Shown here: piece by piece, positions 45,623 through 54,819 of the stretch
Numbering within the stretch: position 1 is the stretch's first letter
Layout of the letters: each line of letters starts with the position of its first letter
Assembly: GCF_001189915.1 (NCBI RefSeq)
Contig: NZ_LFLS01000005.1
Span: forward strand, 169,205-233,204
Direction: 5' to 3'
Origin: Herbaspirillum autotrophicum
GTDB taxonomy: Bacteria > Pseudomonadota > Gammaproteobacteria > Burkholderiales > Burkholderiaceae_D
Length of the DNA: 64,000 bases
The notes under the pieces: model-generated
The model's database searches: none
What the model saw: only the letters and a program-made list of their open reading frames with translations
What the model was told of the DNA's origin: nothing
Program-made: the position numbers and the translations under genes

Positions 45623-46837
45623 ATGAAGCCTCCTTTTCTGAAACGTCGTTCCACCCGCATCACGCTGGTACTGCTGTTGCTGCTCATCATCGTGGTGGTC
45701 GTGGTAGCCAAACGACGTGCGCCGGCCGCGCCGGCGGTGGTGACTGCACCGGTGTCGGTATTGGAGTTCCTGCCAAGCGACATCATTGAAGTGCAACCGG
45801 GCGAATTGCGTCAGGTGCTGCCGATGTCGGGCGCGCTGCGGGCGTTGAATCAGGTATCGGTCAAGGCCAAGGTCAATGGTGAAGTGCGCGCAGTGCTGGT
45901 GCGCGCCGGTGAAACCGTGCAGGCCGGCCAGGTCTTGATCAAGATGGATGTCAGCGAATATCAGGCCAAGCTGGATCAGGCCAAGGGGGCCCTGGTCGCC
46001 GCCCGGGGGCAGCTCGACATCGCCACCAAGACGCGCAATAACAATCAGGTCCTGATGGACAAGGGCTTCATCTCGCGCAATGCGTTCGACAACGCCGCCA
46101 GCCAGTTCGACATCGCCAAAGCCAATGTCGACAGCGCCAAGGGCGCGCTCGATGTGGCGCAAAAGGCCTTGAACGATACCGTCATCAAAGCGCCGATTGA
46201 CGGCATGATCAGCAGCCGCACGATTGAACCCGGCGAAAAGATTTCTACCGACAACAAGTTGCTGGAAGTGGTTGATTTGCGCCAGATGGAACTGGAAGCG
46301 CCGGTACCGACCGCCGACATTTTGAAAGTGCAGCTGGGTCAGGATGTTGAAGTCAATGCAGAAGGTTTGCCGCAAGCCGTGCACGGTCAAGTGGTGCGCA
46401 TCAACCCGGCCACGCAGTCCGGGTCGCGCTCGATCATGGTGTACGTGCGCATCGCCAATCCGCAAGGCTTGCTGCGCGCCGGCATGTTTGCCGAAGCCAG
46501 CCTGACGTTGCAACGGAAAAGCGATGTGCTCAGCGTTCCCCAAAGTGCGGTCCAGAACGACGCCGATGGTGCTTATGTGTACGCCATCGACAACGGCAAG
46601 CTGCAACGACGCAAGATACAACCCGGCATGCGTGGCATGAATGCGAATGGCAATGCGGTGGAAGTGGTGGCCGGCTTGCAAAGTGGTGCGCGCATCGTCA
46701 AAGCCAATCTGGGTATGCTCAACGCTGGCGTCACGGTGCGCATATTACCGGTGAACGCAGCGGCAAAATCTCCCGCTACTGCGCCGACAAGTGCGCCGGC
46801 AGCAGCACCGCCGGCACAACCAGCCAGCAAGGGGTAA
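45623..46837 (+). CDS. RND efflux periplasmic adaptor, pump 1
   Basis: 404 residues of the HlyD/MexA type. One N-terminal membrane anchor (about 12-28) instead of a lipobox. The barrel-sandwich halves flank an alpha-helical hairpin (QAKLDQAKGALVAARGQLDI to AKNVD-like), with VIKAPIDGMISSRTIEPGE following. It links the inner-membrane pump to the outer-membrane TolC channel. The C terminus is Ala/Pro-rich. The permease starts 3 bp after the stop. Confidence 0.92.
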   Translation: MKPPFLKRRSTRITLVLLLLLIIVVVVVAKRRAPAAPAVVTAPVSVLEFLPSDIIEVQPGELRQVLPMSGALRALNQVSVKAKVNGEVRAVLVRAGETVQAGQVLIKMDVSEYQAKLDQAKGALVAARGQLDIATKTRNNNQVLMDKGFISRNAFDNAASQFDIAKANVDSAKGALDVAQKALNDTVIKAPIDGMISSRTIEPGEKISTDNKLLEVVDLRQMELEAPVPTADILKVQLGQDVEVNAEGLPQAVHGQVVRINPATQSGSRSIMVYVRIANPQGLLRAGMFAEASLTLQRKSDVLSVPQSAVQNDADGAYVYAIDNGKLQRRKIQPGMRGMNANGNAVEVVAGLQSGARIVKANLGMLNAGVTVRILPVNAAAKSPATAPTSAPAAAPPAQPASKG

Positions 46838-46840
46838 GCC

Positions 46841-49800
46841 ATGTGGTTCACCCGTATCAGTATCGGCAATCCGGTCCTGGCCACCATGATGATGCTGGCT
46901 TTCGTAGTGCTGGGCCTGTTCTCGTATCAGCGCCTGCGCGTTGACCAGTTCCCCGACATCACCTTTCCGGTGGTGGTGGTGCAAACCAGTTACCCCGGCG
47001 CTTCGCCCGAAAACGTTGAATCGGATGTGACGCGCAAGATTGAAGAAGCGGTCAATACCATCAACGGCATCAACAGCCTGACTTCGCATTCCTACGAAGG
47101 CTTGTCGGTGGTGATCGTGGAATTCAACCTGACGGTCGATCCGTCGCAAGGCGCGCAGGACGTGCGCGAAAAAGTGGCGCTGGTGAAATCGGTGTTCCGC
47201 AAGGAGGTCAAGGAGCCCAGCATCACGCGCTACGATCCGGCCGACATGCCGATCTTTTCCCTGTCGGTGACCAATGCGCCGGATGCGCGGCCACGTTCAT
47301 TGCGAGAGCTGACCACGATTGCCGATCAGGTGATCAAGAAGCGCCTGGAAAATGTGCGCGGCGTGGGTTCGGTCACCCTGGTCGGCGGCGTCAAGCGCGA
47401 GATCAACATCTACGTCAAGCCGAGCGAGATGGAAGCCCTGGCAGTCGGTGTTGATCAGGTCATCAACGCCATCAGGAACGAAAATCAGGAATTGCCGACC
47501 GGCGCCATTCGCATGAGCGACACCGAAAAAGTGGTGCAGGTGCAGGGCCGCGTCAAGAATCCGGAAGACTTCAAACGCATCATCGTGGCGCGGCGCGGCG
47601 GCCAGCCGGTAACCCTGGGACAGATCGCCAACGTGGTGGACGGTCAGGAAGAACAGGAAACGCTGGCGCTGTATAACGGCCAGCGCACGCTGGCACTGGA
47701 CATTCTGAAAGCGCAAGGACAGAACACGATTGATGTGGTGGACGGTTTGCGGCAAGCCATCAAGGAGATGGAGCCGAGCCTGCAAAAACTGTATCCGGGT
47801 GTGCGTCTGCAAGTGATCAAGGATGGTTCGCGCCAAATCCGCACCGGCGTTGAAAACGTGCGCCAGACGCTGATTGAAGGCGCGGCGCTGACGATTCTGA
47901 TCGTGTTCCTGTTCCTCAATTCGTGGCGTTCGACCGTGATCACCGGCCTGACCTTGCCGGTGGCGCTGATCGGCACTTTCCTGTTCATGTACATCTTCGG
48001 CTTCACCATCAACATGATTACGCTGATGGCGCTGTCGCTGTGCGTCGGCTTGCTGATCGACGATGCCATCGTGGTGCGGGAAAACATTGTGCGGCACGCC
48101 GGTATGAAAGTGAACGGCCGCTTCAAGACACACAAGGTTGCGGCGCTGGAAGGCACGGCAGAAATCGGTCTGGCGGTGCTGGCCACGACCTTCTCGATCG
48201 TCGCGGTGTTCTTGCCGGTCGGCTTCATGGGCGGCATCATCGGCCGCTTCTTCCATCAGTTCGGCATTACGGTCACCGCCGCGGTATTGATTTCGATGTT
48301 CGTCTCGTTCACGCTGGACCCGATGCTGTCGTCGATCTGGCCGGATCCGGACATCCATGGCGAGCAGCGCAAGAAAACCGGCTGGTACGCCCGCAGCATC
48401 GGCCGCGTGCTGGATTATTTCGAACAACTGGTGCAGTGGCTGTCGGATGGTTATCAGGTGCTGTTGAAGTGGTCTCTGAAGCACCGCGTGGCGACCCTGA
48501 TCATTGCGCTGCTGACCTTCTTCGGCGGGCTGGCATTGCCGGCCAGCGGCCTGATCGGTTCTGAATTTGTGCCGCAGGCCGACTACTCCGAAACCGGCGT
48601 GACGTTTTATACCCCGGTCGGCTCCTCGCTCGAACTGACGGAAACCAAGGTGCATCAGGTGGAAGGCGTCCTGCGTCAATTCCCGGAAATCGTGGATACC
48701 TACAGCACCGTCAATACCGGCAATTCGCAAGGCAAGAATTACGCAACGGTATTCATCCGCCTCAAACCGCGCCACCAGCGCAAGATGAGCACTTCAGAAC
48801 TGGCACCGCAACTGCGGGCCAAATTGCAGCAGGTGGCGGGCATTACGGTGACGCAGGTCGGTTCGCTTGATGGCGTCGGCGGCGACAGCAAGCAAGTGCG
48901 CTTCAGCCTGCTCGGACCGGATCTGGATCAACTGGCGCGCCTGTCGGCCGAGGTGCAGGCAAGAATGCGCAAGATTCTGGGTGTGGTCGATCTGGATTCC
49001 AGTCTCAAGGCGCAAAAACCAACCATTTCGATTGAGCCCAAGCGCGACATCGGTTCGGATTTGGGTATTGGCGTGGCGCAAATCGGCGGCGCCTTGCGGC
49101 CATTGCTGGCGGGTGAAGCTGCCAGCAGCTGGCGCGCACCGGATGATGAAAACTATGATGTCAACGTCCGGCTGGCGCCGAGTGATCGCAACACCACCGA
49201 AGATTTATCGCGCCTGATGCTGGCCAGCACCATCACCAACAGTGACGGTACGCCACGCATGGTGCCGCTGCGCCAGGTAGCGGACATCAAGGCCACCATC
49301 GGCGCCAACCAGATCAACCGCCGCGACCTGAATCGTGAAGTCGAACTGTCAGCTAACGCCGCCGGCCGCTCGGCGGGACAGATCAATGCCGATATCCGGG
49401 TCATGCTCGACAGCATCAACTGGCCGCCCGGCTATCGTTATCAGATCGGCGGTTCGACCAAGAGCATGAATGAATCCTTCGGCTATGCCCTCGGCGCGCT
49501 GGGACTGGCGATTGTCTTCATCTACATGATTCTGGCGTCGCAGTTCGCCAGCTTCCTGCAACCGATTGCGATCATGTCGTCGCTGCCGCTGACGCTGATC
49601 GGCGTGTTTCTGGCGCTGATGTTTTTCCGCTCCACGCTCAACATGTTTTCCATCATCGGCTTCATCATGCTGATGGGACTGGTGACCAAGAATGCGATTC
49701 TGCTGGTGGACTTTGCCAATCAGGCCCGCAGGGAAGGCATGGAGCGCGGCGCGGCGCTGCTGGAAGCAGCACATGTGCGCTTGCGGCCGATCCTGATGAC

Positions 49801-50020
49801 GACGCTGGCGATGGTGTTCGGGATGGTGCCGCTGGCGTTCGGCGTCGCCGAAGGTTCCGAACAACGCGCGCCGATGGGACAAGCGGTGATCGGCGGCATC
49901 ATCACCTCCTCGCTGCTGACGCTGGTCGTGGTGCCGGTGGCCTATACCTATCTGGATGATCTTGCTGCATGGGCCAAACGAAAATGGTTTGGCCACCAAA
50001 ATGAGCCGGATGCCACATGA
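46841..50020 (+). CDS. RND efflux permease, pump 1
   Basis: 1059 residues with the RND architecture of 12 membrane helices and two large periplasmic loops. N-terminal VDQFPDITFPVVVVQTSYPGASPE; TM4 has LLIDDAIVVRENI with the proton-relay Asp pair, and TM10-11 region FSIIGFIMLMGLVTKNAILLVDF. The sequence resembles MdtB/C-type multidrug pumps more than AcrB. It forms a tripartite pump with the adaptor and probably the TolC-family protein at 51253. A small inverted repeat at 50017-50044 follows the stop. Confidence 0.93.
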   Translation: MWFTRISIGNPVLATMMMLAFVVLGLFSYQRLRVDQFPDITFPVVVVQTSYPGASPENVESDVTRKIEEAVNTINGINSLTSHSYEGLSVVIVEFNLTVDPSQGAQDVREKVALVKSVFRKEVKEPSITRYDPADMPIFSLSVTNAPDARPRSLRELTTIADQVIKKRLENVRGVGSVTLVGGVKREINIYVKPSEMEALAVGVDQVINAIRNENQELPTGAIRMSDTEKVVQVQGRVKNPEDFKRIIVARRGGQPVTLGQIANVVDGQEEQETLALYNGQRTLALDILKAQGQNTIDVVDGLRQAIKEMEPSLQKLYPGVRLQVIKDGSRQIRTGVENVRQTLIEGAALTILIVFLFLNSWRSTVITGLTLPVALIGTFLFMYIFGFTINMITLMALSLCVGLLIDDAIVVRENIVRHAGMKVNGRFKTHKVAALEGTAEIGLAVLATTFSIVAVFLPVGFMGGIIGRFFHQFGITVTAAVLISMFVSFTLDPMLSSIWPDPDIHGEQRKKTGWYARSIGRVLDYFEQLVQWLSDGYQVLLKWSLKHRVATLIIALLTFFGGLALPASGLIGSEFVPQADYSETGVTFYTPVGSSLELTETKVHQVEGVLRQFPEIVDTYSTVNTGNSQGKNYATVFIRLKPRHQRKMSTSELAPQLRAKLQQVAGITVTQVGSLDGVGGDSKQVRFSLLGPDLDQLARLSAEVQARMRKILGVVDLDSSLKAQKPTISIEPKRDIGSDLGIGVAQIGGALRPLLAGEAASSWRAPDDENYDVNVRLAPSDRNTTEDLSRLMLASTITNSDGTPRMVPLRQVADIKATIGANQINRRDLNREVELSANAAGRSAGQINADIRVMLDSINWPPGYRYQIGGSTKSMNESFGYALGALGLAIVFIYMILASQFASFLQPIAIMSSLPLTLIGVFLALMFFRSTLNMFSIIGFIMLMGLVTKNAILLVDFANQARREGMERGAALLEAAHVRLRPILMTTLAMVFGMVPLAFGVAEGSEQRAPMGQAVIGGIITSSLLTLVVVPVAYTYLDDLAAWAKRKWFGHQNEPDAT

Positions 50021-50150
50021 TGACGATTGACAATATGTCATCATTTGCGCAAAAGTTACGCCTGCATTGCCAACGCGCCATGATTCGCCCCGCCTGGCAG
50101 CTGCTGCGTTTGATAAAATGCTGTTTTCCCGTCGTTATTGAGCCCAAGCC

Positions 50151-50804
50151 ATGAATATCGAACAAGCCCGTTTCAACATGATCGAACAGCAAATCCGTCC
50201 CTGGAATGTGCTGGACCAGGATGTTCTGGACCTGCTGTCGCTGGTCAGACGCGAAGAGTTCGTGCCCGCCGCCCACCGCGGCCTGGCATTCTTCGATACC
50301 GAAATTCCGCTGCCCGGTGGCGAAAACATGCTGGCGCCGAAGGTGGAAGCGCGCATCCTGCAGGAAGCTGCCGTCAAGAAACATGAACACGTCCTCGAGA
50401 TCGGCGCCGGCTCCGGTTATATGGCGGCGTTGCTGGCGCACAAGGCGCGTCACGTGACGACCGTCGAAATCGATCCGGAACTGAAGGCGCTGGCGGAACA
50501 GAATCTGTCGGCCTACGGCATCAGCAATGTTGACGTGGTACTCGGCAATGGCGCCCAGGGCTGGAAAGGCGACCAGGAATACGACGTCATCGTGATCTCG
50601 GGCGCGCTGCCGTTCCTGCCGGATTCGTTCCTGTCGCAAATCAAGATTGGCGGCCGTATTCTGGCCATCATCGGCGCCGCGCCGGTCATGTCGTTGCAGG
50701 TGATCACCCGCACTGCCGATAAAGTTTATGACACGGTCAAGGTATTCGAACTGATGGCATCGCCGCTGCACGCCGCCACCGAACCATCGCACTTTACATT
50801 CTAG
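50151..50804 (+). CDS. Protein-L-isoaspartate O-methyltransferase family protein
   Basis: 217 residues of the PCMT family. SAM motif LEIGAGSGYMAALLA near 82-96 and NGAQGWKGDQEYDVIVISGAL are conserved, but the substrate motif PGGENML differs from the classical PCMT active site, as is usual in the short form of this family in Burkholderiales. It would be a cytosolic methyltransferase. It is the first gene of a pcm-rhodanese-tolC group. Confidence 0.88.
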   Translation: MNIEQARFNMIEQQIRPWNVLDQDVLDLLSLVRREEFVPAAHRGLAFFDTEIPLPGGENMLAPKVEARILQEAAVKKHEHVLEIGAGSGYMAALLAHKARHVTTVEIDPELKALAEQNLSAYGISNVDVVLGNGAQGWKGDQEYDVIVISGALPFLPDSFLSQIKIGGRILAIIGAAPVMSLQVITRTADKVYDTVKVFELMASPLHAATEPSHFTF

Positions 50805-50814
50805 AAGGATTCCC

Positions 50815-51138
50815 ATGGAGCACATCACCGCCCCTGAACTTGCAGCCTGGATTGCCGACCCGGAACGGCCGTCGCCCTTGCTGCTGGACGTGCGTGAGCC
50901 GTGGGAACACGATACCTGCAAGCTGGAAGCGGCACAGCTGATGCCGATGAATACGATCCCCGGCCGCTTCGCCGAACTCGACGAAGAGCAACCGGTGGTC
51001 TGTATCTGCCATCACGGCGCGCGCAGCATGCAGGTTGCCGCGTTTCTCGAACGCCAGGGCTTTTCCAACGTGACCAATCTGACTGGCGGCATGCATGCCT
51101 GGGCCCAGCAAGTCGATCCCGGCATGCCGACCTATTGA
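50815..51138 (+). CDS. Single-domain rhodanese-like sulfurtransferase
   Basis: 107 residues, one rhodanese domain. LLLDVREPWEHDTC near 22-35 and the active-site loop VVCICHHGARSMQ with Cys65 are intact, so sulfur transfer (GlpE-like) is plausible. It begins 10 bp after the methyltransferase gene, AAGGATTCCC being its ribosome binding site, so the two are co-transcribed. Confidence 0.9.
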   Translation: MEHITAPELAAWIADPERPSPLLLDVREPWEHDTCKLEAAQLMPMNTIPGRFAELDEEQPVVCICHHGARSMQVAAFLERQGFSNVTNLTGGMHAWAQQVDPGMPTY

Positions 51139-51252
51139 ACCACGGCGGCGCTGTGCCGCCGCCATTTTTCAGACCAGCCAAACCCGCGCCGATGCGGGCG
51201 CAGCTTGCCTGAACTGCTCACCCTGTTGTCCCCTTCCCGGAGAATCCGCTTT

Positions 51253-52563
51253 ATGCGTCAAGCCATTTTCGTCACGCTGATTGCAGGTACGCTGTACGGC
51301 GCCCTGTCGTCGCAGGTCAATGCCGCCGATCTGATACAGGTGTATCAGCAAGCGCTGGCAAACGACCCGGTCTATGCCAGCGCACGATATGCCCTGACCG
51401 CAGGCGAAGAAAAAAGCATTCAGGGGCGTGCCGGCTTGCTGCCGTCAGTCAACGTCGGCGGTACCTACAGCCGTCTCGGCGACAGCATGAACAACTCGAC
51501 TCATACTTATGGCCTGCAACTGACGCAGCCGTTATTCCGGGTCGCCAACTGGGAAGCCTATCAACAGAGCAAGCTGCAGGTCGCCGGCAGCGAAGTGCAG
51601 TTTGAACAGGCCCGGCAGGATTTGATCTTGCGCGTCGGCCAGGCGTATTTTGATGTGCTGGCGACGCAGGATGTACTGACGTTTGTGCGCGCCAACAAGG
51701 TCGCGATTGCCGAGCAACTGGCGTCGGCCAAACGCAATTTCGAAGTCGGCACGGCCACCATTACCGATACCAATGAAGCGCAGGCGCGTTACGATCTGGC
51801 CAATGCACAGGAAATCGCCGCGCAAAATGATCTCGAACTGGCGCAAAACAGATTGCAGCAAATTGTCGGCCAGACCCCGGCGGCACTTTCGATATTGCGC
51901 AAGGATGTACAACTGAGCTTGCCGCAACCGGCGCAGATCGATACCTGGGTCAGCAGCGCCGAGCAACAGAATTACGGCGTGGTGGCGCAGCAGATTGCGC
52001 TGGAAATTGCCAAGCGCGACATCAAGCGCAACCGCGCCGGCCACTATCCGACGGTGGATCTGGTGGCGGGCCGCAACTACAATAATCAGAATTTCCCGGC
52101 AAGTCCGACGCAAACCTACTCTGTGGCCAGCAACTCGATTGGCGTGCAATGGAATATTCCGTTGTTCTCGGGATTTGCCGTCGACAGCAAGGTCAATGAA
52201 TCCATCTCGCTGGCCGACAAAGCGCGCTCCGATCTGGAGAGTGCACGGCGCACGGCGATTCTCAATGCGCGCCAGGCCTATCTGGGCGTGAGCAATGGTT
52301 TGTCGCAGGTGAAGGCATACGAAGCAGCGGAAATCTCCAGCTTGTCGTCACTGGAATCGAACCGCCTCGGCTATCAGGTTGGGGTGCGCATCAACATCGA
52401 TGTACTCAATGCGCAGCAACAATTGTTCTCGACGCGCCGCGATCTGGCCAAGGCACGCTATGACACGCTGATGAATGGATTGAAACTGAAATCGGCAGCA
52501 GGGACGCTGAAGGAAGAAGATCTGGCGCTGGTCAATCAACTGCTGGTGCCGCCAACGCCGTAA
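51253..52563 (+). CDS. tolC: TolC-family outer-membrane channel
   Basis: 436 residues with a signal peptide cleaved near VNAADL, then the two repeated OEP domains of TolC (LIQVYQQALANDPVYASARY; GLQLTQPLFRVANW; second repeat IPLFSGFAVDSKVNE). It forms the trimeric tunnel used by type I secretion and RND pumps. ATG 51253 follows GGAGAAT and gives a proper signal peptide. It likely serves pump 1, which has no outer-membrane gene of its own. Confidence 0.92.
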   Translation: MRQAIFVTLIAGTLYGALSSQVNAADLIQVYQQALANDPVYASARYALTAGEEKSIQGRAGLLPSVNVGGTYSRLGDSMNNSTHTYGLQLTQPLFRVANWEAYQQSKLQVAGSEVQFEQARQDLILRVGQAYFDVLATQDVLTFVRANKVAIAEQLASAKRNFEVGTATITDTNEAQARYDLANAQEIAAQNDLELAQNRLQQIVGQTPAALSILRKDVQLSLPQPAQIDTWVSSAEQQNYGVVAQQIALEIAKRDIKRNRAGHYPTVDLVAGRNYNNQNFPASPTQTYSVASNSIGVQWNIPLFSGFAVDSKVNESISLADKARSDLESARRTAILNARQAYLGVSNGLSQVKAYEAAEISSLSSLESNRLGYQVGVRINIDVLNAQQQLFSTRRDLAKARYDTLMNGLKLKSAAGTLKEEDLALVNQLLVPPTP

Positions 52564-52645
52564 TCTCGTCATGACGCAGCGGTTTGCTGTGATTCGCTTG
52601 CGCCATGATTGCGGTCAGCCTTCACGGCTGGCGCAAATACTGCAT

Positions 52646-53278
52646 TTATTTTTGTAGCGATGGTGCCGTTTTGAGCGAATGGATGCAGGCCTGCAACATC
52701 TTCTCGGCGACCTGCGCCAGATCGAAACTGTCGGGCGCAAACAACCAGTCGTTCATCAGGCCCGATACGGTTGCATGCACCAGCAGACATGCCATGCGGG
52801 TATCGAGCGTGGCCGGGAGTTGCCCTCTGACAATGGCGTTTTCCAATGTTTGCTGCAGGGAAATCATGCCTTGCATGTGACATTCACGCTGACGCACCAG
52901 AATCGGATCGTTGTGATCGACGAATTCGCACTTATTGAAAATGATGTCAAAGATGGTGCGGCATTGCGGGTCAGTTGCCACCCGCTTCAATACAAACACA
53001 CCCACCTGCATGAACTGGCCAAGCGGGTCGATATTGCGTTCATCGGCCGACTCCTCCATCATCGCTTCCATTGGCAAACGCACGCGCTCGCACATGGCAT
53101 CAAACAAATCACTCTTGTTTTTGAAATGCCAATAAATGGCGCCACGCGTCACATCTGCCGCTTTGGCGACATCGGCGAGTGAAGTGTGCGACACCCCTTG
53201 TGCATGAAACACCCGCTCCGCAGCATCGAGAATGCGTGCGCGGGTTTCGAGAGCTTCTTCTTTGGTTGACCTTGCCAT
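52646..53278 (-). CDS. TetR/AcrR-family repressor of RND pump 2
   Basis: 210 residues. Starts MARSTKEEALETRARILDAA, with the AcrR/TtgR/MexR-like recognition region LADVAKAADVTRGAIYWHF, nearly identical to AcrR and TtgR, and an all-helical drug-binding domain. It is divergent from the pump 2 operon, and a 28-bp palindrome nearly identical in form to the AcrR operator lies in the shared gap, so it almost certainly represses the operon and itself. Confidence 0.93.
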   Translation of the reverse strand: MARSTKEEALETRARILDAAERVFHAQGVSHTSLADVAKAADVTRGAIYWHFKNKSDLFDAMCERVRLPMEAMMEESADERNIDPLGQFMQVGVFVLKRVATDPQCRTIFDIIFNKCEFVDHNDPILVRQRECHMQGMISLQQTLENAIVRGQLPATLDTRMACLLVHATVSGLMNDWLFAPDSFDLAQVAEKMLQACIHSLKTAPSLQK

Positions 53279-53587
53279 ATACCTGCCGTTTCTATTGCCC
53301 CGCCCCGGATTTGTGTCTGGTTAGCACTCGGCGTCGCGGATTACATATTGAAAACAGAATTTTCGCCAGAAGTAAGTTAAATTATTGGAATATCGACTCC
53401 ATATACATACATGCATGGATGTATGTATAATAGCACCAGTTTCAAGTCTTCGCTTCAAAAAACCTAAGCAGTACCACCTTCTGCACTGCAACAAAAATTG
53501 CGTTATCGTCTTGCTTTGTCCGCTTCACTGAATGCGAATCACCCGCTGCTTCTGCAGCATCAACTTTAATTACCGTGCGAGATATTT
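53279..53587. other. Divergent promoter region of RND pump 2
   Basis: 309 bp between the repressor and adaptor genes. Beyond the operator, the distance from the -10 at 53426 to the adaptor ATG implies a 5' leader of about 150 nt. No attenuator or small ORF was recognised in it. Confidence 0.5.
53402..53429. promoter_or_regulatory. AcrR/TtgR-type operator
   Basis: TATACATACAT and its complement ATGTATGTATA form perfect 11-bp arms separated by 6 bp. E. coli AcrR binds TACATACAT...ATGTATGTA, the same sequence. The -10 hexamer TATAAT (53426-53431) overlaps the right arm, so repressor binding would block RNA polymerase directly. Confidence 0.85.
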
Positions 53588-54808
53588 ATGAGCTCAGTTA
53601 GTCGTTTCACGCGCCTTACCCTGACCGTTGCAGTTCTGGCGGCCCTCGCCGCTTGCGGTCAAAAACCAAATGCCCAGGCAGGCGCAGCAGGAGCCCCCCC
53701 AAGCGAAGTATCCATCGTCACCATCGCACCTGAACGCATCGCCGTTACCAGCGAATTGCCAGGCCGGCTCGAAGCGACCCGCGTTGCACAAGTGCGTGCG
53801 CGCGTGGCCGGTATTGTATTGAAGCGGACCTTCCGCGAAGGCGGCGATGTCAAGGCAGGGGAAGTATTGTTCCGCATAGACCCGGCGCCGTTCAAGGCCT
53901 CCTACGACAGCGCTCAGGCAGCTTTGGCCAAGGCTGAAGCCAATCTGACGCAAGCCTCCCTGAAAGCACAGCGTTACAAACCGCTGGTGGAAGTCAACGC
54001 CGTCAGCAAGCAAGAGTATGACGACGCCGTCTCGACACAAAAGCAAGCGGAAGCCGATGTGGCTTCTGCCAAAGCTGCGCGTGAGACTGCCAGCCTCAAT
54101 CTCGGCTATGCCACCGTTACCTCGCCGATTTCCGGTCGTATCGGACGGGCGTTGGTCACTGAAGGTGCATTGGTCGGTCAGGGCGACGCCACGCCGCTGG
54201 CAACCGTTCAGCAACTCGATCCGATCTACGTCAATCTGACGCAATCGGCAGCGGACCTGATGAAGTTGCAGCAAGCCATGTCCAGCGGTCAGCTCAAGAG
54301 TGTCGGTCAGGGCAAAGCCAAGATCACGCTGGTCACCGAAGATGGTCGCGCTTACCCGACACCGGGCAAGCTGCTGTTCTCGGATGTCACGGTGGATGAA
54401 ACCACTGGCAGCGTCAGCATCCGCGCCGAGTTCCCGAATCCGGACCGCACCTTGTTGCCAGGCATGTATGTACGCACGCATCTGGAACAGGCAATCAACG
54501 ATGCTGCCATCGTCGTGCCGCAACAAGCAGTCATCCGTGACCTCAACGGTTCCACCGTCATGGTCGTCGGCGAAGGCGACAAAGTTGCAATCCGCCCGGT
54601 CAAGACCGGTGCTGCTCAAGGCAACAGCTGGGTCATCACTGATGGCCTCAAGAGCGGTGACCGCGTGATCGTCGAAGGCCTGCAGAAGGTCAAGCCAGGT
54701 GCGCCTGTCAAACCGGTCCAGTGGAAGGGACCAGTCGGCACGGAAGCGCCAGCAGCAACTCCGCCAAAAGCGGATGCCAAGCAAGACGCTGCCAACAAAG
54801 CTAACTAA
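53588..54808 (+). CDS. RND efflux periplasmic adaptor lipoprotein, pump 2
   Basis: 406 residues of the MexA/AcrA group. A lipobox LAAC (20-23) predicts lipid attachment at Cys23. Helical hairpin YDSAQAALAKAEANLTQASL, lipoyl half-motif PISGRIGRALVTEGALVGQG, and beta-barrel region are all present. The C terminus is Ala/Lys-rich. It bridges the permease and the NodT channel. The permease follows 11 bp downstream. Confidence 0.94.
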   Translation: MSSVSRFTRLTLTVAVLAALAACGQKPNAQAGAAGAPPSEVSIVTIAPERIAVTSELPGRLEATRVAQVRARVAGIVLKRTFREGGDVKAGEVLFRIDPAPFKASYDSAQAALAKAEANLTQASLKAQRYKPLVEVNAVSKQEYDDAVSTQKQAEADVASAKAARETASLNLGYATVTSPISGRIGRALVTEGALVGQGDATPLATVQQLDPIYVNLTQSAADLMKLQQAMSSGQLKSVGQGKAKITLVTEDGRAYPTPGKLLFSDVTVDETTGSVSIRAEFPNPDRTLLPGMYVRTHLEQAINDAAIVVPQQAVIRDLNGSTVMVVGEGDKVAIRPVKTGAAQGNSWVITDGLKSGDRVIVEGLQKVKPGAPVKPVQWKGPVGTEAPAATPPKADAKQDAANKAN

Positions 54809-54819
54809 GAGGCTGTCAG

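Noticed and set aside
47297..48775. 492-codon minus-strand open frame over the RND permease
   Set aside because: Antisense shadow of a conserved gene with no recognisable domain.
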